Source: BOG-908 sp964250925
GTDB lineage: Bacteria; Pseudomonadota; Alphaproteobacteria; Acetobacterales; Acetobacteraceae
Direction of reading: 5' to 3'
Assembly (NCBI GenBank): GCA_964250925.1
Contig: CAXUHU010000003.1
Span: forward strand, 27,986-91,985
Length of the DNA: 64,000 nucleotides
The notes under the pieces were generated by a model that did not search any database, had not been told where the DNA came from, and worked only from the letters and a program-made list of their open reading frames with translations. Positions within the stretch are counted from its first letter, which is position 1; each line of letters opens with the position of its first letter. Shown here in pieces: positions 17,715 through 26,042 of the stretch. A program made the position numbers and the translations under genes.

Positions 17715-18626
17715 TCAGTTGCCCATCACCGAAGGCTGCCAGAGCGCATAAACACCGTCAACGTGAAGTGATTGGCGAGCGGCCAGGATCAGGCTGCCCA
17801 GGCTGGTCTGCACGAGTTGCTGCCAGTAGTCGCCTTTCTTATCCTCGCGCACCGGCAAGCCCGCCTCAATGTGGCGCTGCGTTTGCAGCCAGTGCAACGC
17901 CTGATCTTCGCCGCCGATCTCATCGACCAAGCCCAGGCGAAACGCCTGCCGGCCGGTATAGGCCCGTCCGTCGGCCAGCGCCTTCACACGCACCACGTCC
18001 ATGTGCCGACCGGCGGCAACCAGGCCGACAAACTGGTCGTAGAGGTCCATCACCAGGTTTTGCAGATATTCGCGTCCGGGTGCCGAGAGCGGCTGCGTGA
18101 AGCTCGGCTGGCCCTTCAGCGGGCCGGAAACCAGCGGATCGGAACGTATGCCGAGCCTGTCGAGCAGGCCTGCCACGTCGCCCAGTTCCAGTATTACGCC
18201 GATCGAGCCGGTCAGCGTGCTTTCGCGTGCCACAATGTGCGGTGCGGCCACCGCAATCATGTATCCGGCCGAGGCTGCCGTGCCATCCATGACCGAGACC
18301 ACCGGCTTGGCCGCTGCAAGCCGTGCCACGGCATCGTGTATGCCCTCGCCGCCCGACACTGCGCCGCCCGGGGTATCCAGATGCAGCAGAACGGCGCGCA
18401 CGCCGGGGTCGTCGCGGAGCTTGCCGAGCGCTTCGATCTGTTCGCGCCCGTCGCCAATCACGCCGTCTATCGTGTAGCGTGCGATCCGGGCGCCGGTCAG
18501 ACGACTGCGATGCGGAACCACCGCCAGGGCTGCCAGCACAAGGGACAGCACGGCCAGCACGCGCCAGACAGCGAGGCTACGCTTCAGACGGCGGCGATCG
18601 ATCAGGCTGTCCACGTCAAGCGCCAT
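17715..18626 (-). CDS. sppA: Signal peptide peptidase SppA
   Basis: 303 residues, a single-domain 36-kDa-type SppA. An N-terminal membrane anchor at 20-38 is followed by the S49 fold. The catalytic Ser is S119 in 'DGTAASAGYM' and the general base is K171 in 'GPLKGQP'. 'HLDTPGGAVSGGEGI' is the family's oxyanion-side motif. It degrades cleaved signal peptides in the membrane. 250 nt separate it from rpsA upstream. Confidence 0.94.
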   Translation of the reverse strand: MALDVDSLIDRRRLKRSLAVWRVLAVLSLVLAALAVVPHRSRLTGARIARYTIDGVIGDGREQIEALGKLRDDPGVRAVLLHLDTPGGAVSGGEGIHDAVARLAAAKPVVSVMDGTAASAGYMIAVAAPHIVARESTLTGSIGVILELGDVAGLLDRLGIRSDPLVSGPLKGQPSFTQPLSAPGREYLQNLVMDLYDQFVGLVAAGRHMDVVRVKALADGRAYTGRQAFRLGLVDEIGGEDQALHWLQTQRHIEAGLPVREDKKGDYWQQLVQTSLGSLILAARQSLHVDGVYALWQPSVMGN

Positions 18627-18837
18627 AGGCCATGCCTTTCGACCAGATCAACCTGTCACAAACTACATTGTCGTGGGGGCAATTGCTCGTTCACCATACG
18701 CCTGGGCGCACCGGCCATTCGGCGTCGGCCTTCCAGCGCCCAGACACCGGCCTCAGAACCAGGGAAACGACACACGGGGGACGACACGAAGGAGGTGACG
18801 TGGGGTTCACGCCCTCCTCCTCCATGTCCTTGATCAT

Positions 18838-18867
18838 CCTCTTGCGTGTTTACACCTAGGCAAGAGG
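18838..18867. terminator. Stem-loop downstream of rpsA
   Basis: CCTCTTGC and GCAAGAGG form a perfect 8-bp stem around a 14-nt loop, 10 nt past the rpsA stop. There is no T-run on the minus-strand side, so it may be an RNA-stabilising hairpin and not a classical terminator. The rest of 18627-18876 is the leader of sppA; a weak 48-codon minus frame (18837-18691) cannot be supported as a gene. Confidence 0.45.
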
Positions 18868-18876
18868 CCCTGCCCC

Positions 18877-20595
18877 TTATTCGCTCTGCTGGTTGCGACG
18901 GCGGATCGCTGCACCCAGGATATCGCCGAGGCTGGCACCGCTATCGGTGGCGCCGAACTCGGCCATTGCCTGTTTGTCGTCTTCCAGTTCGCGGCCCTTG
19001 ATGGTCAGGCTCAGCTTGCGGGCGGCGCGGTCGATGGCTGTGATCTTGGCATCCACCTTCTCGCCCACGGCGAAGCGGTCGGGCCGCTGGTCGCTCTTCT
19101 CGCGCGACAGCTCGGCCCGGCGGATGAACCCGGTCAGCACGTCGTCGATCTTCACCTCGATCCCGTTGGCCTGCACGGCCGTGACGATGCAGGTGACCAC
19201 TTCACCCTTCTTCACCTTCGACATGCTTTCGGCAAACGGATCTTCCTGCAGCTGCTTGATGCCGAGGCTGATGCGCTCCTTCTCGGCATCGACATCCAGC
19301 ACGCGGGCGGTCACCATGCTGCCCTTCTCGTAGGCGTTGATCGCGGTCTCGCCGGCCTCGTCCCAGCTGATGTCGGACATGTGGACCATGCCGTCGATCT
19401 CGGGAGCCAGGCCGATGAACAGGCCGAACTCGGTGATGTTGCGCACCTCGCCCTCGACCGTGCTGCCCACCGGGTGCTCGTCGGCAAACTGCTCCCACGG
19501 ATTGCGCTGCACCTGCTTGAGGCCGAGGCTGATTCGGCGCTTGGAGGCGTCCACATCCAGCACCATCACGTCCACCTCCTGCGAGGTGGCGACGATCTTG
19601 CCCGGGTGCACGTTCTTCTTGGTCCAGCTCATCTCGCTGACATGGACCAGGCCCTCGACGCCGGCCTCCAACTCCACGAAGGCGCCGTAATCGGTGATGT
19701 TGGTGACGCGGCCGCTGAACTTGCCGTTCGGCGGATACTTCTCGGTCACACCCTCCCACGGGTCGGCTTCGAGCTGCTTCATGCCAAGGCTGATGCGCTG
19801 GGTGTCGGCGTTGAAGCGGATCACCTGCACGCGCACCTGCTGGCCGATGGTCAGCGCCTCGGCCGGGTGGTTGATCCGGCGCCAGGCGATGTCGGTCACG
19901 TGCAACAGGCCGTCCACGCCGCCCAGATCGACGAATGCGCCGTAATCGGTGATGTTCTTCACCACGCCGTCGAGGATCATGCCCTCCTTCAGGCCCTGGA
20001 TCAGCTCGCTGCGCTGCTCGGCGCGAGTCTCCTCCAGCACGGCGCGTCGGCTGACCACGATGTTGCCGCGCGCGCGGTCCATCTTCAGGATCTGGAACGG
20101 CTGCGGCATGCCCATCAGCGGGCCCACGTCGCGCACCGGCCGGATGTCCACCTGGCTGCCGGGCAGGAAGGCGACCGCGCCGCCGAGATCGACGGTGAAG
20201 CCGCCCTTCACGCGTCCGTAGATGGTTCCATTCACCCGTGTATTGGCCTCGAACTGCCGTTCCAGCAGCGTCCAGGCTTCCTCGCGGCGCGCCTTTTCGC
20301 GGCTGAGGATGATCGCGCCGTCACGGTCCTCGTAACGTTCGACGAACAGCTCGATCATGTCGCCGGGCTTGATTTCCGGCTTCTGGCCGGGCTGGGCGAA
20401 CTCCTTGAGCGCCACGCGCCCTTCGGATTTCAGCCCAACATCGACGATGGCGAACTCGTCGGTCAATCGAATGACCCGCCCCGTGACGACGGACCCGTCG
20501 AAGCCGGTATCCCGGCCGAGGGTCTCGTCGAGAAGGTCGGCAAAACTTTCTTCGTTGCGTGAAGGACGTTCTAGGACAGCTGTGCTGGAAGCCAT
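18877..20595 (-). CDS. rpsA: 30S ribosomal protein S1
   Basis: 572 residues from the ATG at 20595 (MASSTAVLERP); the open frame extends to 20670 but lacks homology there. Six S1 RNA-binding repeats are visible, for instance 'GVVKNITDYGAFVDLGGVDG', 'GRVTNITDYGAFVELEAGVE' and 'GEVRNITEFGLFIGLAPEID'. It brings mRNA to the 30S subunit. The end 'AAIRRRNQQSE' is typical of alphaproteobacterial S1. It lies downstream of cmk, as in most proteobacteria, with a terminator-like hairpin between. Confidence 0.97.
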   Translation of the reverse strand: MASSTAVLERPSRNEESFADLLDETLGRDTGFDGSVVTGRVIRLTDEFAIVDVGLKSEGRVALKEFAQPGQKPEIKPGDMIELFVERYEDRDGAIILSREKARREEAWTLLERQFEANTRVNGTIYGRVKGGFTVDLGGAVAFLPGSQVDIRPVRDVGPLMGMPQPFQILKMDRARGNIVVSRRAVLEETRAEQRSELIQGLKEGMILDGVVKNITDYGAFVDLGGVDGLLHVTDIAWRRINHPAEALTIGQQVRVQVIRFNADTQRISLGMKQLEADPWEGVTEKYPPNGKFSGRVTNITDYGAFVELEAGVEGLVHVSEMSWTKKNVHPGKIVATSQEVDVMVLDVDASKRRISLGLKQVQRNPWEQFADEHPVGSTVEGEVRNITEFGLFIGLAPEIDGMVHMSDISWDEAGETAINAYEKGSMVTARVLDVDAEKERISLGIKQLQEDPFAESMSKVKKGEVVTCIVTAVQANGIEVKIDDVLTGFIRRAELSREKSDQRPDRFAVGEKVDAKITAIDRAARKLSLTIKGRELEDDKQAMAEFGATDSGASLGDILGAAIRRRNQQSE

Positions 20596-20703
20596 GTGGG
20601 TGGTATTATCCTGTGAATGGCCGGGCGGTGCCGGCTCAGTCATTGGTATGCGCCTGCCCGATCGGGGCACACGGCGTGCACGCCTGATGGCGGGCCTATC
20701 TAA

Positions 20704-20741
20704 CGAAAACAGGCCCTCAACCGAGCGGTTGGGACCGGGCC
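20704..20741 (-). terminator. Rho-independent terminator after cmk
   Basis: On the minus strand GGCCC...CCAACCG-CT-CGGTTG...GGGCC forms a long GC-rich stem (20741-20712) followed at once by TGTTTTCGTT. It lies 61 nt past the cmk stop and 109 nt before the rpsA start, so it would separate aroA-cmk from rpsA or act as an attenuator in the rpsA leader. Confidence 0.65.
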
Positions 20742-20801
20742 GGTGACGTAGCCCAACAACGCAGGAATTGCAACCTTTCCGGTCGTGCGACGCCGCTTTG
20801 A

Positions 20802-21458
20802 TCAGACGGATGTCGGCTCGCCGGCAGCCAAGCCCTGGCCCAGGACGTGCACCATTGCGGTGGCAAACGCCTGGTCGGCGTCCAGTTCCGTGGTGTCGAG
20901 AACGAATGCGTCGTGTGCCGCCCGCAGCGGAGCCGCGGCGCGCGAGGCGTCGGCGGCATCGCGCGCCTGCATGTCCTCACGTACCGTCTCGAAGCTGGCC
21001 GCCATACCGCGCGCCTGCATCTCCAGCCAACGGCGGCGCGCTCGGGCTTCGACGCTGGCCGTCACGAACAGCTTGGTCTGCGCGTCGGGAAAGATGATCG
21101 TGCCGATGTCACGCCCGTCCAGCACGGCGCCCGTTGCCCGGCCGAAGCTGCGCTGAAAGGCCAGCAGGGCGGCGCGCACCGCGGGGATGGAGGCCACGGC
21201 AGCCGCGGCCCTGTCGGCCTCTGGCGTGCGGAGATCGGTGCGCTGCAGATCGGCCGGCTGCAAGGCGAGCGCCTCGGCCTCGGCCTCGGCCGGGGGCGAC
21301 GGCGCGCCGCCGGCCAGCCGCACGCGCCGGCCTACGGCGCGGTACAGCAGGCCGGTATCCAAATAGGGCAGGTGCAGGGCAGCCGCGAGGCGGCGCGCCA
21401 GCGTGCCCTTGCCCGCCGCGGCAGGGCCATCAATGGCCACGATACGCGCCGCACTCAT
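20802..21458 (-). CDS. cmk: Cytidylate kinase
   Basis: 218 residues from the ATG at 21458, which overlaps the aroA stop (ATGA). The P-loop GPAAAGKG is at 11-18; 'YLDTGLLYRAV' and 'GRDIGTIIFPDAQTKLFVTA' bind CMP and close the lid. It phosphorylates CMP and dCMP for nucleic-acid and CDP-lipid synthesis. A longer in-frame extension upstream is only the aroA shadow. Ends 61 nt before a strong terminator hairpin. Confidence 0.96.
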   Translation of the reverse strand: MSAARIVAIDGPAAAGKGTLARRLAAALHLPYLDTGLLYRAVGRRVRLAGGAPSPPAEAEAEALALQPADLQRTDLRTPEADRAAAAVASIPAVRAALLAFQRSFGRATGAVLDGRDIGTIIFPDAQTKLFVTASVEARARRRWLEMQARGMAASFETVREDMQARDAADASRAAAPLRAAHDAFVLDTTELDADQAFATAMVHVLGQGLAAGEPTSV

Positions 21459-22777
21459 CCGAAGCGGCAGCCCAGGCCGGCCATCAGGTCCATGAAACCA
21501 GGGAAGCTCGTATCGATGAAGGCCGTATCGTCCACCGCCACGGGCGCCTGCGCGACGCTGCCCAGAACCAGGGCAGACATGGCCAGCCGATGGTCCATGT
21601 GGGTGGCGACCGTGCCGCCCCCGGCCGGCGGCCCGCCGGCGCCGTGCACCAGCAGGTCGTCGCCGACCACCGCGCAACGCACGCCGTTGGCGGTCAGCAT
21701 CGCCGCGGTGGCGGCCAGCCGATCGCTCTCCTTGACCCGCAACTCACCCAGGCCGCGCAGGCGGCTGGTGCCGGCAGCCGCCGCACAGGCGACGGCCAGG
21801 ATGGGAAACTCGTCGATCATGCTGGGCGCGCTTTCGGGCGGGGTGTCGGCGGCGATGAGCGGCCCGGCTTCGGCGGTGATGTCGCCCACGGGTTCGCCAC
21901 CCTCTATGCGCTCGTTTTGGCTGGCCAGCCGGGCGCCCATGGCGCGCAGCGCGTCGAACAGGCCGGTGCGCAGCGTATTCAGCCCAACACCGCGCACCGT
22001 CACACGCGAGCCGGGTGCCAGCAGCGCGGCCACGAGCGGAAACGCGGCGGAGGAGGGGTCGCCCGGCACCGCGATGTCGGCCGCCATCAGTTCGGGCTGG
22101 CCCGTCAATGTTATGATGCGACAGCCGTCGGCCTGCTCTACGGTCAGCACGGCACCGAAATGGCGCAGCATGCGTTCGGTGTGGTCGCGCGTGGGCACCG
22201 GCTCCTCCACGCGGGTCTGGCCGCGGGCGTTCAGGCCGGCCAGCAGGATGGCCGACTTCACCTGCGCGCTGGCCACCGTCATGCGGTGACGCAGCGGCAT
22301 GGCGTGTGCGGTGCCGATGACGGCCAAAGGCAGCCGGCCGCCGGCACGGGCGGCAAACTGGGCGCCCGTCTGGCGCAGCGGCTCGGTCACCCGCGCCATC
22401 GGGCGCCGGCGCAGGCTGGCGTCGCCGGTGAGGATGCAGACGATCGGGTGCGTGGCCAGCAGCCCAGCAAGCAGCCGTGCCGCGGTGCCGGAGTTGCCCA
22501 TGTCGAGCACCTCTTCCGGCTCCCGTAGCCCGCCAATGCCGACGCCCGTCACGCGCCACCGTCCGGGCGAGTCCTGGGCTACCTGGGCACCCAGCGCTCG
22601 CATCGCCGACGCGGTGCGCAGCACGTCCTCGCCTTCGAGCAGGCCGGTGATGCGGGTTTCGCCGATGGCCAGGGCAGACAGCATCAGGGCGCGATGGGAG
22701 ATGGATTTGTCCCCGGGCACGCAGATGGTGCCGGATAGCGGGCCGGCGGGATGGGCGCCGAGGGGACGGGGGGACAT
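21455..22777 (-). CDS. aroA: 3-phosphoshikimate 1-carboxyvinyltransferase (EPSP synthase)
   Basis: 440 residues, sixth step of the shikimate pathway. 'PGDKSISHRA' (21-30) binds phosphate, 'DMGNSGTAARLLAG' and 'GDASLRRRPMARV' form the PEP site, and 'MIDEFPILAVA' carries the catalytic Asp/Glu. The motifs look like class II EPSP synthases rather than the enterobacterial class I. Translationally coupled to cmk downstream, a common alphaproteobacterial pair. Confidence 0.96.
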   Translation of the reverse strand: MSPRPLGAHPAGPLSGTICVPGDKSISHRALMLSALAIGETRITGLLEGEDVLRTASAMRALGAQVAQDSPGRWRVTGVGIGGLREPEEVLDMGNSGTAARLLAGLLATHPIVCILTGDASLRRRPMARVTEPLRQTGAQFAARAGGRLPLAVIGTAHAMPLRHRMTVASAQVKSAILLAGLNARGQTRVEEPVPTRDHTERMLRHFGAVLTVEQADGCRIITLTGQPELMAADIAVPGDPSSAAFPLVAALLAPGSRVTVRGVGLNTLRTGLFDALRAMGARLASQNERIEGGEPVGDITAEAGPLIAADTPPESAPSMIDEFPILAVACAAAAGTSRLRGLGELRVKESDRLAATAAMLTANGVRCAVVGDDLLVHGAGGPPAGGGTVATHMDHRLAMSALVLGSVAQAPVAVDDTAFIDTSFPGFMDLMAGLGCRFG

Positions 22778-22925
22778 GGCGGCGCGGTAGCATGCGGAGG
22801 AAGGATGGTGAAGCGGGCGCCATTGACCGATGGCAGACGAGGGCCACCCGTTCGCGCCGATGGAGAACGATAGCTTCTACGAGCCGAAGCTAGCGTCCTC
22901 TAGCCGCCACCGACGCCGATATCGG

Positions 22926-23696
22926 CTAGACGCAAGAGGCCGCGAAATGCGGGTTGCGGTAATCCGGCTTGCCATAGCGGAACGCGCCGCCATCCAGCGT
23001 ACGCACGTGCCCGCCGGCGGCGCGCAGCACGGCATGGCCGGCTGCGATATCCCATTCCATCGTGGTGCCCAGCCGCGGATACAGATCGGCCTCGCCGCGC
23101 GCCAGGAGGCACAGCTTCAATGAACTGCCAGCCGCGCGAAAGTTGGCGACCCTTCGGCCACCGAGGAACGTCTCCATCGCCGCCGCATCGCCGTGGCTGC
23201 GAGAGCCCACAACTGTCAGGCCCTCCTCTGGCGCCGCACGCACGCCGATCGGCCGTTCGCCTGACTTGTCTTTCAGCACGGCCGAGCCGGGTTCTGCCCC
23301 GGCATAGGTTTCGCCCAGAGCGGGTACCACCACCACACCCAGCACCGGCACACCGTCTTCGATCAGCGCGATGTTGACGGTGAACTCGCCGTTGCCGGAC
23401 AGAAACTCTTTCGTGCCATCCAGCGGATCGACCAGCCAAAACCGCGTGCCGGTCACGTCCGGCGACAGACCCTTGGAGGCTTCCTCCTCCGAGACGACCG
23501 GTATATCGGGCGTGAGGTGGCGCAGCGCTGGCAGGATGATGTCTTCGGCAGCCTGGTCGGCCGCCGTCACCGGGCTGCCATCCGCCTTGGCGGTGGCCTG
23601 GGTTACGCCATAGAAGCGCATCGTGGCAGCCCCAGCCTCCTCGGCGATGGGCCTTACAGCGGTCAGCAGCCCGTTCAGGTCCAGTGGCTCGCTCAT
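22926..23696 (-). CDS. cysQ: 3'(2'),5'-bisphosphate nucleotidase
   Basis: 256 residues of the inositol-monophosphatase fold. Metal-binding residues are visible in 'VVSEEEAS' (67-74) and 'DPLDGTKEF' (90-98), with the second Asp site in 'EWDIAAGHAVL'. CysQ removes PAP made during sulfate activation, and related members act on inositol phosphates. The start ATG overlaps the pgl stop (ATGA), so it closes the pentose-phosphate operon. 148 nt without a gene separate it from aroA. Confidence 0.9.
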   Translation of the reverse strand: MSEPLDLNGLLTAVRPIAEEAGAATMRFYGVTQATAKADGSPVTAADQAAEDIILPALRHLTPDIPVVSEEEASKGLSPDVTGTRFWLVDPLDGTKEFLSGNGEFTVNIALIEDGVPVLGVVVVPALGETYAGAEPGSAVLKDKSGERPIGVRAAPEEGLTVVGSRSHGDAAAMETFLGGRRVANFRAAGSSLKLCLLARGEADLYPRLGTTMEWDIAAGHAVLRAAGGHVRTLDGGAFRYGKPDYRNPHFAASCV

Positions 23697-24418
23697 CCGC
23701 GCAATCCTTCCGCTGCTGCCCGATCGACGAACCAGGTGATGTTGCCGGCCGCGGTGACCCGTGCTGCCGGCAGGGACCGGTCACCGTCGATCACGCGCGC
23801 GAGCACGCCGGATTTCGCGCCGCCGCCGACGAGAAACGCAACCTGCCGACTGCATGCGATTGCCGGATAGGTCAGCGTCAGTCGTGGCTGCGGCACGCCT
23901 TCCGTCACCGGGGCCACCCAGGCCAGCGTTTGGTCCAGCGACGCCGATCCCGGGAAGAGCGAGGCCGTGTGCCCGTTATCCCCAAGGCCGAGCAGCATGA
24001 CGTCGAATAGCGGCCGCTCCATGTCCAACGCTTCGCGACAGTAATACGCCTGCAGCGTTGCCTGGTAGGCTGCCGGCGCGTCCTGCAAGGGGACGTCGGT
24101 AGGCATCGGGTGGATATTGGCCGGGGGCACCGGCACGTGATCCAGCAACGCCAGCCGCGCCATCCTCCAGTTGCTGTCCGGACTGTCGGCCGCAACGAAA
24201 CGTTCGTCGCCCCAGAACAGATGCGTGCGCCCCCAGGGAAAGCGACCGGCAAACGCGGGCTCGGCCAGAACTTCGTAAAGCCGCTTGGGCGTGGAGCCGC
24301 CGGACAGGGCGATGGCGAACGGCCCGGTGCTGGCTTCGGCGATCCCGGTCAGCCACTCGGCCGCGTGCCGGGCTAGCGCCTCCGGGTCATCCAGCGTAAC
24401 GATGGTCGATGCCGACAT
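23693..24418 (-). CDS. pgl: 6-phosphogluconolactonase
   Basis: 241 residues, DevB type. 'IALSGGSTPKRLYEVL' and 'HLFWGDERFV' bind the sugar phosphate; 'LLGLGDNGHTASLFPGS' carries the catalytic His. It hydrolyses 6-phosphogluconolactone between Zwf and Gnd. It lies 2 nt after the first HAD gene and overlaps cysQ, inside the operon that encodes both neighbouring enzymes of the pathway. Confidence 0.95.
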   Translation of the reverse strand: MSASTIVTLDDPEALARHAAEWLTGIAEASTGPFAIALSGGSTPKRLYEVLAEPAFAGRFPWGRTHLFWGDERFVAADSPDSNWRMARLALLDHVPVPPANIHPMPTDVPLQDAPAAYQATLQAYYCREALDMERPLFDVMLLGLGDNGHTASLFPGSASLDQTLAWVAPVTEGVPQPRLTLTYPAIACSRQVAFLVGGGAKSGVLARVIDGDRSLPAARVTAAGNITWFVDRAAAEGLRG

Positions 24419-24420
24419 GC

Positions 24421-25230
24421 CTATTGCGCCTTGCCCAAGATGAAGTCCTCCACCGCCTTGGCGAACCCTTCGTCCTCCGACGACGCAGTCACTTTGCCGG
24501 CCTGCTTCTGCACCGCCTTGCTGGCGTTGCCCATGGCGATCGAAAGGCCGCTGTGTTTGAACATGAGCACGTCGTTCGGCTGGTCGCCGATAGTGGCAAT
24601 GGCGTCGGTGGGCAGGCCGAGCCGGTGGGCGAGGTAGCCGATCGCGAAACCCTTGTTGGCTTCCGGATGCGTGATGTCGAGGTAGTAGGGCTGCGAGCAG
24701 GCGGCCGAAGCGCTATCGCCCAGCGCGTCCTGGACCTGTTTCTCGGTGGCTTCCATCTTGGCCAGATCGTCGCTGACGCCGACGATCTTTACGGCGTGGT
24801 CCAGCGCGCCGCCGAAATCCTGCACCGGCTTAGGAGCGAACTTCACCGTCCATTCCTCGCGCGCCACGTGAGGCGCGTCCTTGTCGTGCACCAGCCAGTC
24901 CTCGCCGCTATACACCCAGGCGTCCAGTCCGGCCTGCTGCAGCAGGTCGATGCTGCGCTGGGCCACCGCGCGCGGCAGGGTGCGCGCCTCGATCGGCGAG
25001 AGGTCGGGGTTCACCCACATGCCGCCGTTGAAGCCGGCCACCGGGGTATCGATCCCCAACGGCTCGATCAGCATGGCCATGCCGCGCGGCGGCCTGCCGC
25101 TGGTGATGGCGAAGCCGATGCCGCGCTGGCGCAACGCCTGGACGGCCGCGATGGCGCGCTGCGTCAATATCTTATCCTTGGTCACCAGCGTACCGTCCAC
25201 ATCGGCCAGCACCAGCTTAATGTCGGCCAT
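24421..25230 (-). CDS. Cof-type HAD phosphatase, copy 1
   Basis: 269 residues. Motif I 'LADVDGTLVTKD' (nucleophile Asp10, acid Asp12), motif II 'AITSGRPPRG', the Lys motif in 'THPEANKGFAI' and motif IV 'TIGDQPNDVLMF' are complete; the insert matches the Cof cap (IIB). Such enzymes remove phosphate from sugar phosphates and similar molecules. It is a close paralogue of the next gene upstream (shared 'DGTLVTKDK', 'AGFNGG', 'DYYLDITHP'-like blocks) and shares a 1-nt overlap with it. Confidence 0.88.
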   Translation of the reverse strand: MADIKLVLADVDGTLVTKDKILTQRAIAAVQALRQRGIGFAITSGRPPRGMAMLIEPLGIDTPVAGFNGGMWVNPDLSPIEARTLPRAVAQRSIDLLQQAGLDAWVYSGEDWLVHDKDAPHVAREEWTVKFAPKPVQDFGGALDHAVKIVGVSDDLAKMEATEKQVQDALGDSASAACSQPYYLDITHPEANKGFAIGYLAHRLGLPTDAIATIGDQPNDVLMFKHSGLSIAMGNASKAVQKQAGKVTASSEDEGFAKAVEDFILGKAQ

Positions 25231-26042
25231 CAACTTCCTCCGGTTGCGCGCGGGATGATGAACTGCTCCACCGCCTGCGCCCACCCGCTCTCCTGGTTGG
25301 TGGCCGTCACGTAATCGGCGCGCGCGCGCATGCCGGCCGGCGCCTGGCCCATGGCAATGCTGAACGCGGCCACGCCGAACATCGGCAAATCGTTGGCCAT
25401 GTCGCCGATGCATGCGGTCTGGGAAAGTTCGACCCCGAGCAGTTGTGCCGCCTGGCGCACCGCCTCGCCCTTGTTGGCTTGGGGGTGGGTGATGTCGAGG
25501 TAGTAGTCTTGGCTGCGGTGCACCGAGGCGCGGTCGCCCAACTGCGCCTGCAACGCCGTCTCGCACTCTGCCAGCTTTGCAAAATCCTTCGACGCGGCCA
25601 TGATCTTGCCGGCTTTGTCCAGCACGCCGCCGAAATCGGCCACGACCTGCGGCTGCATCTTCACCGTGTGCTGCTCCCAGTCGACGTAATCGCCGTCGGG
25701 CTTCGTCAGCAGCCATGCGTCGGTGGTGAACAGCCACGGCGCGATTTGCCGGCCATCCAGGTAAGCCAACGCTTCGGATGCCGTTTCGCGCTCCAGCAGC
25801 CTGGCTTGCAGCACCTTGCCCTCGCGCGACGTGAACACGCCGCCGTTGAAGCCCGCGCGCGGCGTCTCCAGCGCCAGGGCGGAGGCGAACACCTCTACGC
25901 CATGCGGCGGCCGGCTGCTGACCAGCACGAGTTTCACATCGCTTGCCGCAAGCCGGGCCGCCGCGGCGTGGACCGCCGGCGTCAGCTCCTTGTCCTTGGT
26001 GACCAGCGTGCCGTCTATGTCGGAGACGAGCAGGCGTATCAT
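25230..26042 (-). CDS. Cof-type HAD phosphatase, copy 2
   Basis: 270 residues from the ATG at 26042, which overlaps the zwf stop (ATGA). All HAD motifs are present: 'VSDIDGTLVTKD' (Asp8, Asp10), 'LVSSRPPHG', 'THPQANKGEAV' and 'CIGDMANDLPMF'. It is similar to copy 1 along the whole length, so the pair arose by tandem duplication and then diverged. Position between zwf and pgl suggests sugar-phosphate housecleaning, but the substrate is unknown. Confidence 0.87.
   Translation of the reverse strand: MIRLLVSDIDGTLVTKDKELTPAVHAAAARLAASDVKLVLVSSRPPHGVEVFASALALETPRAGFNGGVFTSREGKVLQARLLERETASEALAYLDGRQIAPWLFTTDAWLLTKPDGDYVDWEQHTVKMQPQVVADFGGVLDKAGKIMAASKDFAKLAECETALQAQLGDRASVHRSQDYYLDITHPQANKGEAVRQAAQLLGVELSQTACIGDMANDLPMFGVAAFSIAMGQAPAGMRARADYVTATNQESGWAQAVEQFIIPRATGGS

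Noticed and set aside
18691..18837. 48-codon minus-strand frame between rpsA and sppA
   Set aside because: No proper ribosome binding site and no recognised family; kept only as a note with the nearby hairpin.
18632..18859. 75-codon plus-strand frame between sppA and rpsA
   Set aside because: Opposite to the operon, no homology I recognise, and it runs into the rpsA downstream hairpin.
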